DNA of 64,000 nucleotides from Pseudozobellia thermophila (lineage in GTDB: Bacteria; Bacteroidota; Bacteroidia; Flavobacteriales; Flavobacteriaceae): assembly GCF_900141855.1 (NCBI RefSeq), contig NZ_FQYU01000001.1:779402-843401 (forward strand), written 5' to 3'. This document shows, piece after piece, positions 53,440 to 62,270 of this stretch. Within the stretch, counting starts at the first letter, position 1, and the number at the start of each line of letters is the position of its first letter. Under the pieces are notes generated by a model that was not told where the DNA came from, did not search any database, and saw nothing but the letters and a program-made list of their open reading frames with translations. The position numbers were made by a program, and so were the translations under genes.

Positions 53440-56400
53440 TTAAAATTCAATGTTAACCCCTAGGGTGAAGGTACGTGGCCTTGGGTAAGAGCCGTAATCG
53501 AGCCCTGGTGTAGGGTAGTATCTACCGCTGTCGGGGTCGGGATCCGGATTTACATTGACTTCCGGATCGAAACCGCTATAGCTGGTCAAGGTAAAGACAT
53601 TAAACACGGAACCGTATATGCGCAATTTGTTTAACCCTATGTTACCGGAATTGGGTACGGTATAGCCCAAGGTTAAGGTGTTCAGTCTTAGGAAGGAACC
53701 ATCTTCGATACCAAAGGTGGTGTTGATACTGCTCTCGGGATAGGGCAAGAACGTTGTGGCGTTGGCATTGAGCGCATCCAGTGCGTCGGGATCGACCACG
53801 GGAGTGAGCTGACCGTCGACCACATCGTAAATTTTATAGTGGCCTGCGAGTTCTTGGAACCGGTTTCTGAAAAGGCCTGCCTCCTTGTTGCCCAAATAGG
53901 CCTCTACATGGGTGGCATTGTAGATGTCGTTGCCGTAGCTCCACACGAAGTTCAATCCGAAATCGAAGGCCTTATAGTTTCCTGAGAAACTAAACCCTCC
54001 CGTATGAACGGGGTTGGCGTTTCCTATTACACCGAGGTCTTCCTCGTCAATGGTTCCGTCCCCATTGGAATCCTTTACCTTTTGAACGCCCGGATAGGCG
54101 GTCTGGTCCCCTGGCTTATTGCTGAAGGTGCCATAAATATTGGGCAAGAGTCCACTGGCGTAATCGGGAATGCTTTCTTTTAGGGTATATATCTGCGTAG
54201 CCGGGTCGTAGTTGAAATCGTCGGTTGTATACCAGCCATCGTGTTCCCATCCGCGATAGAGTCCTACGGGCTCGCCTACGGTAAGGTAGTAGTCTCCCGA
54301 ACCGGGGGCATGCCTGACTCCGCCAAACTGCGATTTGTACTCGCCGTTTATTCCTTCGTCCAGTTCGTCTACGTTACCTCTGTTTAGGTTAAAGTTTATA
54401 CTTCCGTTCAATGTAAAGTCTTCGGTATCGACAAGGCCTCCGCTAAGGGATATTTCTATACCCTTGTTGCTTGTCGATCCGATATTGTCTTGGGTAAATT
54501 GAAACCCGGTCAAGTCGGATACAGGGGTAACCAATAAGAGATCCTTGACGGTGTTCTTGTATACCTCGACGGTACCCGACAACCTGTTGCTGAACAAGGT
54601 AAAATCGAGACCGATGTTCCTGGTTATGGTTGTTTCCCATTTTAGGTTCTCATTGGCTATAAGGCTGGAAGCGGGCCGGTATTGGGGTTGGAGTTGCTCG
54701 TTGATGGAGTAGGTGCCTTTTTGTGAGGCCCAGCTTTGTTTCCATAGTTCGGCGCTTATGGCATCGCTTCCCACCGAACCATAGGACAACCTTAATTTAA
54801 GGTCGTCTAGCCACCCGGCATCCTGTAAAAAGGATTCTTCCGAAATCCGCCATGCGAAGGCGGCGGCAGGGAAGTACCCCCAGCGGTTGCTCGGCGCGAA
54901 CCTCGACGAACCGTCGGCCCTGAACGTGGCCGTCAATAAATATTTGTCCAACAAGGAATAGTTGGCTCGCCCGAAATACGACTGCAATCGGTTGGCCGGG
55001 GCAACATAGGTTCGATAGAAGTTCAGGTCGGGGAAGTCGCTGTTCGAATCCCGCATATTCGCCCAGGCACGTTCCGAATCGTAGGCTTTCGGATACCGTA
55101 CACCCACGGCCTCTACGTATTCAGACCCTGAGTCGGCGATTTCCATACCGGCCAAAAAGCTTAAATCGTGATTTTCGCCTAGTCCTTGGACTTCGTAATT
55201 AAGTGTGTTTACCAAACGTAGGTTCCATCCTTGGCTAGACCTGACCCTGGCGTCGCCACCAAAGGTTTGCTCGCCATCACCGGTGAAATAGTTGTTTACA
55301 TAGGCCCCGGTCCATTCCTTTTCGGAGCCCCAGTTTGAACTTAGGCCTAAATCGGCCTTGGCCGTCAGGCCGTTCAGCACCTTCCAAGTCAATGCGGTGT
55401 TGAGCACCAGAGATCTCGATTTTGTCTCGTCATCCGAATCGTTGAGCAATGATACGGGGTTGAAAGTGTCTTGTAGCACCCTGTTGTAGTCTCCCAGTTG
55501 GGTATTGCTCGTTACGTCCGAATCGCCAAGGATATCGGCAGTATCGACCGGTCTGAACCAATAGGCGTTTGAGTTTCCGTCGTTGTTGCCATTCTGTACT
55601 TGGGAAAACCGGGTATTTAGTGAAAGGTCGAGCTTATCGTTGATTTTTTGATCGAGCTTTAGCTGTAGGTTGGTCCTTTTATAAAACGACCGTACCTTGT
55701 TTCCCTCTTGGTCTATATGGTTTAACGATAGAAGGTATCGGGTGTTTTCGTTACCGCTCGAAATGTTTATGTTATGGTTTTGTGAAATGGCCGAGTTGTA
55801 GAGCTCTTTGGTAAAATCACGGCTATTGACGTTTTTGTAATAGTCGATTCCGGCGGTATTGCTGCCTTCATATCGGCCTATTTTCCACAATTTCTCCCAA
55901 GCATCCGCATATTGGTCCCCGATTGCCGAGCCGTAGGCCCAGTTGAATAGGATGTAGTCGTAACTGTCCATTACGGGAATGTATTCGGGAATGTAGCTGT
56001 ATTGCGTGTAGCCGTCATAAGAGACGGTGGTTTTTCCTATTTTCCCCCCTTTTGTGGTCACGATGATTACCCCGTTTGCACCCCGGGCCCCGTAAATTGC
56101 GGTGGAAGATGCATCCTTAAGAACGTCTATGCTCTTGATTTGGTTGCCGGGAATGTTGCTAATGGAACTTACCGGAAAGCCGTCTACGATAAACAAGGGC
56201 TGGTTGCTTTGTGAAATGGAGCCTCCCCCACGTACCTTAATGGATACGTCGGCGCCTGGACGCCCGTCTTGGGTGGTGACGCTTACACCTGCCAATTTAC
56301 CTTGTAGGGCCTGGGCGGCATCGGCAACGGGCACTTCCGCTATTTCCGCTCCGGAGACGGAGGCAATGGAACCGGTTACGTCCCTGCGGGTAGATGTGCC

Positions 56401-56736
56401 GTAGCCTACCACCACTACTTCATCCAATACACTGGCATTTTCTTCCATGGTGACAATAATGTTGCTTTGTTGCCCTACGTTGATTTCCAAGGGCTTATAT
56501 CCAATATAGCTGAAGGATAGAACATCGCTTGGGGCGGCATCAATTGAAAAGTTTCCGTCAAAATCGGTGGCGGTACCGTTCGTTGTGTTTTTGATGATTA
56601 CCGATACTCCCGCGAGGGGCACCCCCGATTCATCGGTTACCGTACCGGTGACCTCATTGCGACTCTGGGCAGAGGCCAGCGAAACGATGAGGAAACAATT
56701 GGTAAAAACCAATAAAACCTTTAAGAACTGTCTCAT
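53440..56736 (-). CDS. SusC/RagA-type TonB-linked transporter, pair 1
   Basis: A 1098-residue outer membrane protein with a signal peptide (LVFTNCFLIVSLASAQ), a regulatory-like domain with the SusC hallmark DFDGNFSI, a TonB-box area DEVVVVGYGTSTRRDVTGS, a plug with IDVLKDASSTAIYGARGANG, and a barrel. It contains the common loop DSNGDGTIDEEDLGVIGN and ends in Phe, as expected. It works with SusD-1. The operator 32 bases before the start links it to the LacI pair. Confidence 0.96.
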   Translation of the reverse strand: MRQFLKVLLVFTNCFLIVSLASAQSRNEVTGTVTDESGVPLAGVSVIIKNTTNGTATDFDGNFSIDAAPSDVLSFSYIGYKPLEINVGQQSNIIVTMEENASVLDEVVVVGYGTSTRRDVTGSIASVSGAEIAEVPVADAAQALQGKLAGVSVTTQDGRPGADVSIKVRGGGSISQSNQPLFIVDGFPVSSISNIPGNQIKSIDVLKDASSTAIYGARGANGVIIVTTKGGKIGKTTVSYDGYTQYSYIPEYIPVMDSYDYILFNWAYGSAIGDQYADAWEKLWKIGRYEGSNTAGIDYYKNVNSRDFTKELYNSAISQNHNINISSGNENTRYLLSLNHIDQEGNKVRSFYKRTNLQLKLDQKINDKLDLSLNTRFSQVQNGNNDGNSNAYWFRPVDTADILGDSDVTSNTQLGDYNRVLQDTFNPVSLLNDSDDETKSRSLVLNTALTWKVLNGLTAKADLGLSSNWGSEKEWTGAYVNNYFTGDGEQTFGGDARVRSSQGWNLRLVNTLNYEVQGLGENHDLSFLAGMEIADSGSEYVEAVGVRYPKAYDSERAWANMRDSNSDFPDLNFYRTYVAPANRLQSYFGRANYSLLDKYLLTATFRADGSSRFAPSNRWGYFPAAAFAWRISEESFLQDAGWLDDLKLRLSYGSVGSDAISAELWKQSWASQKGTYSINEQLQPQYRPASSLIANENLKWETTITRNIGLDFTLFSNRLSGTVEVYKNTVKDLLLVTPVSDLTGFQFTQDNIGSTSNKGIEISLSGGLVDTEDFTLNGSINFNLNRGNVDELDEGINGEYKSQFGGVRHAPGSGDYYLTVGEPVGLYRGWEHDGWYTTDDFNYDPATQIYTLKESIPDYASGLLPNIYGTFSNKPGDQTAYPGVQKVKDSNGDGTIDEEDLGVIGNANPVHTGGFSFSGNYKAFDFGLNFVWSYGNDIYNATHVEAYLGNKEAGLFRNRFQELAGHYKIYDVVDGQLTPVVDPDALDALNANATTFLPYPESSINTTFGIEDGSFLRLNTLTLGYTVPNSGNIGLNKLRIYGSVFNVFTLTSYSGFDPEVNVNPDPDPDSGRYYPTPGLDYGSYPRPRTFTLGVNIEF

Positions 56737-56767
56737 AAGTTGTAAGTATTAATAAATATATTGTTGT

Positions 56768-56779
56768 GTAATCGATTGC
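56768..56779 (-). promoter_or_regulatory. LacI operator before susC-1
   Basis: GTAATCGATTGC on the plus strand, equal to GCAATCGATTAC on the minus strand. TAAATTTA, a near match to TAnnTTTG, stands just before it on the minus strand, as at kduI. It ends 32 bases before the start codon. Confidence 0.8.
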
Positions 56780-57358
56780 CTAAATTTATGATAATTTTTT
56801 ATTTTTACTAATTTTTTCTTAAAAAATTCGTTTTTTTTCGATATTGATGCTTCTAAATTGAGCATATGGTACCTGTTGAACTGCCTTTCGACCCGTAATG
56901 TTTTCGGCTATGGGGTGCCCAAGCTTGTTGGTTGCTGTTCAGGTAATTTTTTTGATATTTTACGTTTTTCGGACATTGGTATATAGAAATTGGCTGGGGA
57001 AGCCATGGTCGATGGTAGCTCAAAATGCTTTTTGGACCCGTTCCTTTTTGTGGTCTTTTATAAATGATAATCAGTGGTATGTATTGGTTTTGTTGGTATT
57101 TTTTGCTCTTTTGAGGAGAAGGTGAAATATAATATAAGTGGTTTTTCAAAGCTTGTGCATTTCCTGTTGTTGGGATTCGGGAATATACCCTAGGTTTTTG
57201 GGCACGGTGTTTATTTGAATCCTTTAAATGGTTGGGTTCGCCAATTTTTTAATATCGGAATTGGCTTTTAATTATGTTGCGGTACCTGCTGTAAAAGGAA
57301 GCTCCAATATTTAACACCCAATTTTTTGTTGGCTTATTCATGTAGGGTTAAGATTTTA

Positions 57359-57370
57359 GTAATCGATTAC
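57359..57370. promoter_or_regulatory. Orphan LacI operator, perfect palindrome
   Basis: GTAATCGATTAC is a perfect 12-base palindrome and the best copy of the motif in the window. The flank CCTAAATTT also matches the susC-1 site, so it once faced the minus strand like susC-1. No intact gene follows in either direction. Confidence 0.75.
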
Positions 57371-57417
57371 CTAAATTTTGATTACCCGTGTGCACTATGG
57401 GTCGATGTTGTTGGTGT

Positions 57418-57629
57418 ATGAAACCTTATATACGGCTTCTAGTCCTATTGCCTGTGGTTTGTCTGCCTGATCGATATGCCAACGATCAACATGCCGAATG
57501 CTTTATAAAATTGATGAGGACCTGTGGGAAGGCCGCAAGAGGTTTCTGGTTCTGGATTCGGGTCTGAGTCTCATGGGGAAACATCAAGGGCCTATGCCCG
57601 GCATTGGCCATATCGATACGGAGCGGTAA
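57418..57629 (+). pseudogene. Possible frameshifted remnant of a short exported-protein gene
   Basis: One frame from the ATG at 57418 gives a signal-like start (MKPYIRLLVLLPVVCLPD) and runs to a stop at 57567. A second frame from 57498 to 57629 reads MLYKIDEDLWEGRKRF and then LMGKHQGPMPGIGHIDTER. A single-base change would join them. The family is not recognised, and a chance open frame cannot be excluded. Confidence 0.3.
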
Positions 57630-57649
57630 TCCGTTGGAAAGAGGGTTGC

Positions 57650-58672
57650 TTATTTGCCGTTTTTTAGCGAAGATTTTCGAATTTCCAATGTTGGGTCGAG
57701 TACTACGCTTTTCTCTATCTTAACTCCTTTGGAGTTTATCTGTTCAAGAAACACCTTCGCCGCTGTTTTGCCCATAGGCAGGGGCGATTGGTCTACCGAT
57801 GAAATGGGCGGTTCCATAAACTGCGTAAAAGGTTCGTTACTGAATCCGACGATACAGCAATCTTCAGGAATTTTTTTTCCGATTTCCTTGAGGTATTGAA
57901 TGGCACCCAAGGCGCCCAGGTCGTTGGCCGAAAAGATGGCATCGGGCGGTTTGGGTAAGTCCATAAGCTTTTTGGCGGCGTCTTTTCCCGCCACGATTTC
58001 ACTTTTTAGGCCGACTACATAATCGGGGTTGAATTCCATTCCGTGGTCCTCCAAGGCTTGCTTGTACCCCGCCAAGCGGTTTTGGTAGATAAGCAGGGCC
58101 AAGTCTATGGTCATGTGGGCAATGTGCTTGCATCCCTGTTCTATAAGGTGTTCGGTAGCCTGATAGGCCCCTTGGAAATCATCGAGGGTTACCGAGCTTA
58201 CACCACCGAGTTCCAGTTTGCGGTCAAAGAAAATTAGAGGTATGTTCTTTCGTAAGACCTGTTTGAAATGTTCGTTGGTTCTTGTGTTTCTCGAAACGGA
58301 AATTAAAATACTCTCGACCTGTGAGTTCAATAAGTTTTGAACAATGTCGATTTCCTTTTTTTCGTCTTCGTGGGTTTGGCTTATAATAACGTTATACCCC
58401 TTGGGGTTGAGTTCCTCCTCGATGCCGCGAATGACCGAAGAGAAGAAATTTCTGTTGATAAACGGTACAACAACCCCGACGTTGTTGCTCTTGCCGCTTT
58501 TCAGGGCCAAGGCAAGCTTGTTTTGTTTATAGTTTAGCTTTGCTGCCATTGCCAAGACCAATTTTTTGGTTTCTTCACTGATCCTTGGGTTGTTGTTAAG
58601 TGCTCTGGATACGGTTGCCGCTGTGATGTTCAGTTCTTTGGCAATGTCATAGATTGTGGTTTTTTTTTTCAT
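57650..58672 (-). CDS. LacI-family regulator, copy 2 of a paralogous pair
   Basis: A 340-residue LacI protein nearly identical in its DNA-binding part to the copy at 49758-50777 (TIYDIAKELNITAATVS, NKLALALKSGKS). More changes occur in the sensor domain, for example around residues 115-165, so the two may answer to different sugars. It is divergent from susC-2. A one-mismatch operator copy lies 64 bases before its start, suggesting autoregulation. Confidence 0.93.
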   Translation of the reverse strand: MKKKTTIYDIAKELNITAATVSRALNNNPRISEETKKLVLAMAAKLNYKQNKLALALKSGKSNNVGVVVPFINRNFFSSVIRGIEEELNPKGYNVIISQTHEDEKKEIDIVQNLLNSQVESILISVSRNTRTNEHFKQVLRKNIPLIFFDRKLELGGVSSVTLDDFQGAYQATEHLIEQGCKHIAHMTIDLALLIYQNRLAGYKQALEDHGMEFNPDYVVGLKSEIVAGKDAAKKLMDLPKPPDAIFSANDLGALGAIQYLKEIGKKIPEDCCIVGFSNEPFTQFMEPPISSVDQSPLPMGKTAAKVFLEQINSKGVKIEKSVVLDPTLEIRKSSLKNGK

Positions 58673-58735
58673 GAAATGGAAGTGTTTTGCCCAAAATGTA
58701 CGGACAACCGCAAATCTTAAGGTAAAGAAATGTGT

Positions 58736-58747
58736 GTTATCGATTGC
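58736..58747. promoter_or_regulatory. LacI operator before lacI-2
   Basis: GTTATCGATTGC matches GTAATCGATTGC at 11 of 12 positions. Confidence 0.6.
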
Positions 58748-58909
58748 AATATCGTTTATATAATGTCAAAAATGGAATATATATCGATTATTTGTCGATT
58801 TTAGGGGTGTATAATTGAGATTATACGGTAAAATTAACTCATTTTTTGTTAAATATGGATATAAAATGGTTGAAGTATTGGGATGGATCAAAATTTTTAG
58901 TAATATTGG

Positions 58910-58921
58910 GTAATCGATTGC
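58910..58921. promoter_or_regulatory. LacI operator before susC-2
   Basis: GTAATCGATTGC, identical to the susC-1 site. It lies 215 bases before the susC-2 start and upstream of a -7-like TATGTTTTG. Confidence 0.75.
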
Positions 58922-59136
58922 GCAATTGTGTGGGTAATCGGGTGTTACTATGTTTTGGATTTTAAATAGCTCATAATCAGTATTTGAATGATTTTGAAAG
59001 ACCGTTTTAGGAGATTTTTATAATTCATTGAAAGGCTATTTGTTCGTTCTGATGGGCTATTTGGACTCGAAATGCAAAGATATTCGACAATCACGGATCA
59101 ATCGGAATGATTAACTAACTAAACTCCATTTACATT

Positions 59137-62100
59137 ATGACTGAATTCAAATTATTAAAATCGAGGCCTCCGAGATGGTTTTTTGGCCTTGCGATGCTAA
59201 GCTGTTTTCTGCTATCGGGAAACCTATTGGCACAAACCGGGAACACGGTATCCGGTATTGTACTTGACGGCGCCCTTGGCGAACCCCTTCCAGGGGCTAC
59301 CATTTTGGAAAAGGGAACCAATAACGGTACCCAAACCGATTTCGACGGTAATTTTTCCTTGACCCTGACATCCGAAAATGCGGTGTTGGTATTTAGTTAC
59401 GTGGGCTTTGCCGCCCAAGAAGTCCCCGTAAACGGAAGAAGCCGGATTGACGTGACACTTGAAGAGGATGCCCAATCCTTGGACGAAGTGGTCATTGTGG
59501 GCTATGGCTCGGTAAAAAGGGCCGATGTAACGGGGTCGGTTTCAAGTGTGACTACCGATGAAATTACCCAAAGAAGTGTAAACAACCCCCTCGAAGGCAT
59601 ACAGGGTAATTTGCCAGGCGTGGTCATAACGACCAACACGGGAAGGGTAGGCGATGGCTTTAGTGTGAATATAAGGGGTAACAATTCCTTCAGTGGGGAT
59701 GCCCAGCCTCTTTTTGTCGTGGATGGGGTGCCCACCGATGGCATCGATTTTCTCAATCCACAGGATATCGACCGGATTGATATTTTAAAGGATGCTTCCT
59801 CGGCGGCCATTTACGGATCTAGGGGGGCAAATGGGGTGGTTCTCGTAACTACCAAAAGCGGGGCCACGGCAAAGGGCGGTGTTTCCGTATCCGTTGAAAG
59901 CTCCTATGGTATTGTGCGCAGGGCGAGGTTTCCCGACTTTATGAACGGTCAAGAATGGTGGGCCTACCATCAGGTGGCCTACCTGAACCAAGATGATCCA
60001 TTGGGCGATACCCCGGAAAACAACTTTTCACTTGCCAGTAACAATAGCCCCGAATTGGTAAAACGGGCCAACTCCGGCTTTAATTTTGACTGGGCCGATG
60101 CCGTCTATCGCGATGGGGAAATCCAAAATAACTATGTTTCCGTCAACGGAAGGGCGAATAACGGCATGGCCTACAATATCGCCCTGGGCCTACAAAAAGA
60201 CAAGGGCTTGCTCCCCAACGAACAATTGGACAAATACACTTTTAAGGGAGGGATTACGCACCGTTTCAATGACAAGTTCTCCGCTGGGGTCAACCTTACC
60301 ATGACCCATGAGATCAACGACCTGGGGAGTGAACAGGCGGCCAGGGATGCCGTAAGGCTCAGTCCCTTGGCTTCTCCTTGGGCCATCGATGAAAATGGGA
60401 ACCAACTGGAAGGGGAACTGTACTTTCAGCCGGGCAAGCTGGTCTATCCCAACGGGGATTGGGCCTTTAACAAAACGAGCACCTTGAATCCGTTGGTGGA
60501 AATAGCCAATTCCAACCAGCAAAAAAGAAGGTGGAGAACACTTGCCAATATGTTTCTGGAATACAAGGCCGTGGATTGGTTGTCGTTCAAGACCACCTTT
60601 TCGGCGGGCCAATTGAACAGAAGGCACGGACAGGCCTATTCCGCCGAGTCCTATGTCGGGCAGTCCAACGGCGGAACCAATACCGCCAGTTTGGACAAGT
60701 TGGAAAATTTCAACTACACCTGGGACAATCAGTTCAATATCAACTATACCCTTGATGATGATCATTCGTTCAGCTTTTTGGGACTTCAGAGTTTTTATTC
60801 GAACAGAACCGAGGAGTCCTACGCCTTTTCAAGTGGCCAGCCCTTTGAAACCTTATGGTATAATTTAGGCTCCGGGGCACAGAATACCTTCAACATGTCC
60901 TCAGGGTTCAGAAAAAATACCCTGCTGTCATATGCGGGCCGTTTAAACTATGCGTTTCGGGATAAATACTTGGTAACGGCCTCTATTCGTTGGGACGGTT
61001 CCTCGGTACTTTCAGAAGGCAATAAATGGGAAAACTTCCCGTCCGTTGCCTTGGCATGGAAACTCTCGGAGGAAGGCTTCCTAAAAGATAGTCCGGTTGT
61101 CAGTAATCTTAAACTGCGGGCAAGTATTGGCTACACGGGCAATGATAATGTCGATCCTTATTCCACCCTTAACGGGGTCGACAACCAAAGATATTACGAT
61201 TTTAACGGCAATGCGGTCAATGGTTTTATTTCCGATGAACTGGCCAATAGGTTGCTGTCGTGGGAACGCACGAGGGAACTCAATTTTGGTTTGGACTTTG
61301 GACTCTTGAACAGTCGAATTTACGGTTCTGTGGATGTGTACGACCGATTGTCCGAAAATCTGATCGTTAGGCAAGATTTGCCCATAGAAACGGGAATACC
61401 CAGTGTAAACAATAATGTTGGGTCCCTAAGTAATAAGGGAGTGGAAGTCGCCTTGGTCACCAGAAACGTTCAAACCGAACGCGTTTCTTGGGAAACCAAC
61501 TTTACCTTCAGCAAGAACACCAACGCCTTGGAATCGGTCTATGGCCAAAGCGAACAAGACGACCCGGGCAACGGTTTCTTCATAGGGGAACCCTTGAACG
61601 CCCATTATAACTATGTGTTTGACGGGGTGTGGCAGGCGAGTGAAGCGGCCGAGGCGGCTTCCTATGGCATGAAGGAAGGCGAGGCAAAACCTAAGGACAT
61701 TAACAATGACGGGGCGTTCGACCCCGATGACGATCGGGTGATACTGGGAAGTACCCAACCCGATTGGATCGGTGGCATAACCTCGAATCTAAAGGTGGGC
61801 AATTTTGATTTTACCGTATCGGCCATCGCCATGCAGGGTGTTCTTGTCAAGAGTGATTTTCTTCAGGATTCCTTTGGCAACCCGAGCGATAGGGGACGTA
61901 ACCACTTGGCGTGGGACAGCTATTATGTGCCCGCCAACGGGGCGGGCCTACCGACCCAAGTATCCAACGAAATACCCAGACCTAGGGGCGAAGGGCAGTT
62001 CTGGGGTACCGGTTTCGGCTATTATCGCGATGCCTCCTTCGTCAAGGTGAAGAATATTGCCCTTGGCTACTCGTTCGATCAAAGCGTCTTGGATCAATTG

Positions 62101-62259
62101 AAGATCAAGGGCTTTAGAATTTACGCCAATGTTCTCAACCCCTTTGTGTTCGCCGCGAGTGAATTTGAGGGATGGGATCCCGAGTGGGCCGATGCGGATC
62201 AGAATTTGGCCAGGCCGAGTTCTATAACATATCAATTAGGGTTAAGCTTAAAACTTTAA
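59137..62259 (+). CDS. SusC/RagA-type TonB-linked transporter, pair 2
   Basis: A 1040-residue outer membrane protein: signal peptide (FGLAMLSCFLLSGNLLAQ), regulatory-like domain with TDFDGNFSL, TonB-box area DEVVIVGYGSVKRADVTGS, plug with IDILKDASSAAIYGSRGANG, and barrel with an Asp-rich loop NNDGAFDPDDDRVILG. It is clearly diverged from SusC-1, so the two pairs probably take different glycans or different fragments of one glycan. It is followed by susD-2 after 11 bases. Confidence 0.96.
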   Translation: MTEFKLLKSRPPRWFFGLAMLSCFLLSGNLLAQTGNTVSGIVLDGALGEPLPGATILEKGTNNGTQTDFDGNFSLTLTSENAVLVFSYVGFAAQEVPVNGRSRIDVTLEEDAQSLDEVVIVGYGSVKRADVTGSVSSVTTDEITQRSVNNPLEGIQGNLPGVVITTNTGRVGDGFSVNIRGNNSFSGDAQPLFVVDGVPTDGIDFLNPQDIDRIDILKDASSAAIYGSRGANGVVLVTTKSGATAKGGVSVSVESSYGIVRRARFPDFMNGQEWWAYHQVAYLNQDDPLGDTPENNFSLASNNSPELVKRANSGFNFDWADAVYRDGEIQNNYVSVNGRANNGMAYNIALGLQKDKGLLPNEQLDKYTFKGGITHRFNDKFSAGVNLTMTHEINDLGSEQAARDAVRLSPLASPWAIDENGNQLEGELYFQPGKLVYPNGDWAFNKTSTLNPLVEIANSNQQKRRWRTLANMFLEYKAVDWLSFKTTFSAGQLNRRHGQAYSAESYVGQSNGGTNTASLDKLENFNYTWDNQFNINYTLDDDHSFSFLGLQSFYSNRTEESYAFSSGQPFETLWYNLGSGAQNTFNMSSGFRKNTLLSYAGRLNYAFRDKYLVTASIRWDGSSVLSEGNKWENFPSVALAWKLSEEGFLKDSPVVSNLKLRASIGYTGNDNVDPYSTLNGVDNQRYYDFNGNAVNGFISDELANRLLSWERTRELNFGLDFGLLNSRIYGSVDVYDRLSENLIVRQDLPIETGIPSVNNNVGSLSNKGVEVALVTRNVQTERVSWETNFTFSKNTNALESVYGQSEQDDPGNGFFIGEPLNAHYNYVFDGVWQASEAAEAASYGMKEGEAKPKDINNDGAFDPDDDRVILGSTQPDWIGGITSNLKVGNFDFTVSAIAMQGVLVKSDFLQDSFGNPSDRGRNHLAWDSYYVPANGAGLPTQVSNEIPRPRGEGQFWGTGFGYYRDASFVKVKNIALGYSFDQSVLDQLKIKGFRIYANVLNPFVFAASEFEGWDPEWADADQNLARPSSITYQLGLSLKL

Positions 62260-62270
62260 AAAAAAGAGAG

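Larger units (their letters stand above)
56737..57649. other. Gene-poor stretch with decayed sequence and two operators
   Basis: About 910 bases without an intact gene. It holds the susC-1 operator, an orphan perfect operator at 57359 and a frameshifted reading-frame remnant at 57418-57629. On the minus strand a 30-codon frame starts at 57341, 17 bases beyond the orphan operator. It may be the relic of another regulon member. Confidence 0.5.
58673..59136. promoter_or_regulatory. Divergent promoter region of lacI-2 and susC-2
   Basis: A 464-base AT-rich spacer with two copies of the AATCGATT-type operator (58736 and 58910) and a -7-like TATGTTTTG at 58947-58955. A weaker TATCGATTAT at 58788 may be a third, degenerate site. 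Confidence 0.6.

Noticed and set aside
56898-57125. A 75-codon hydrophobic frame on the plus strand, with a 98-codon frame opposite
   Set aside because: There is no recognisable family, and the stretch lies in decayed AT-rich DNA; chance frames are likely.
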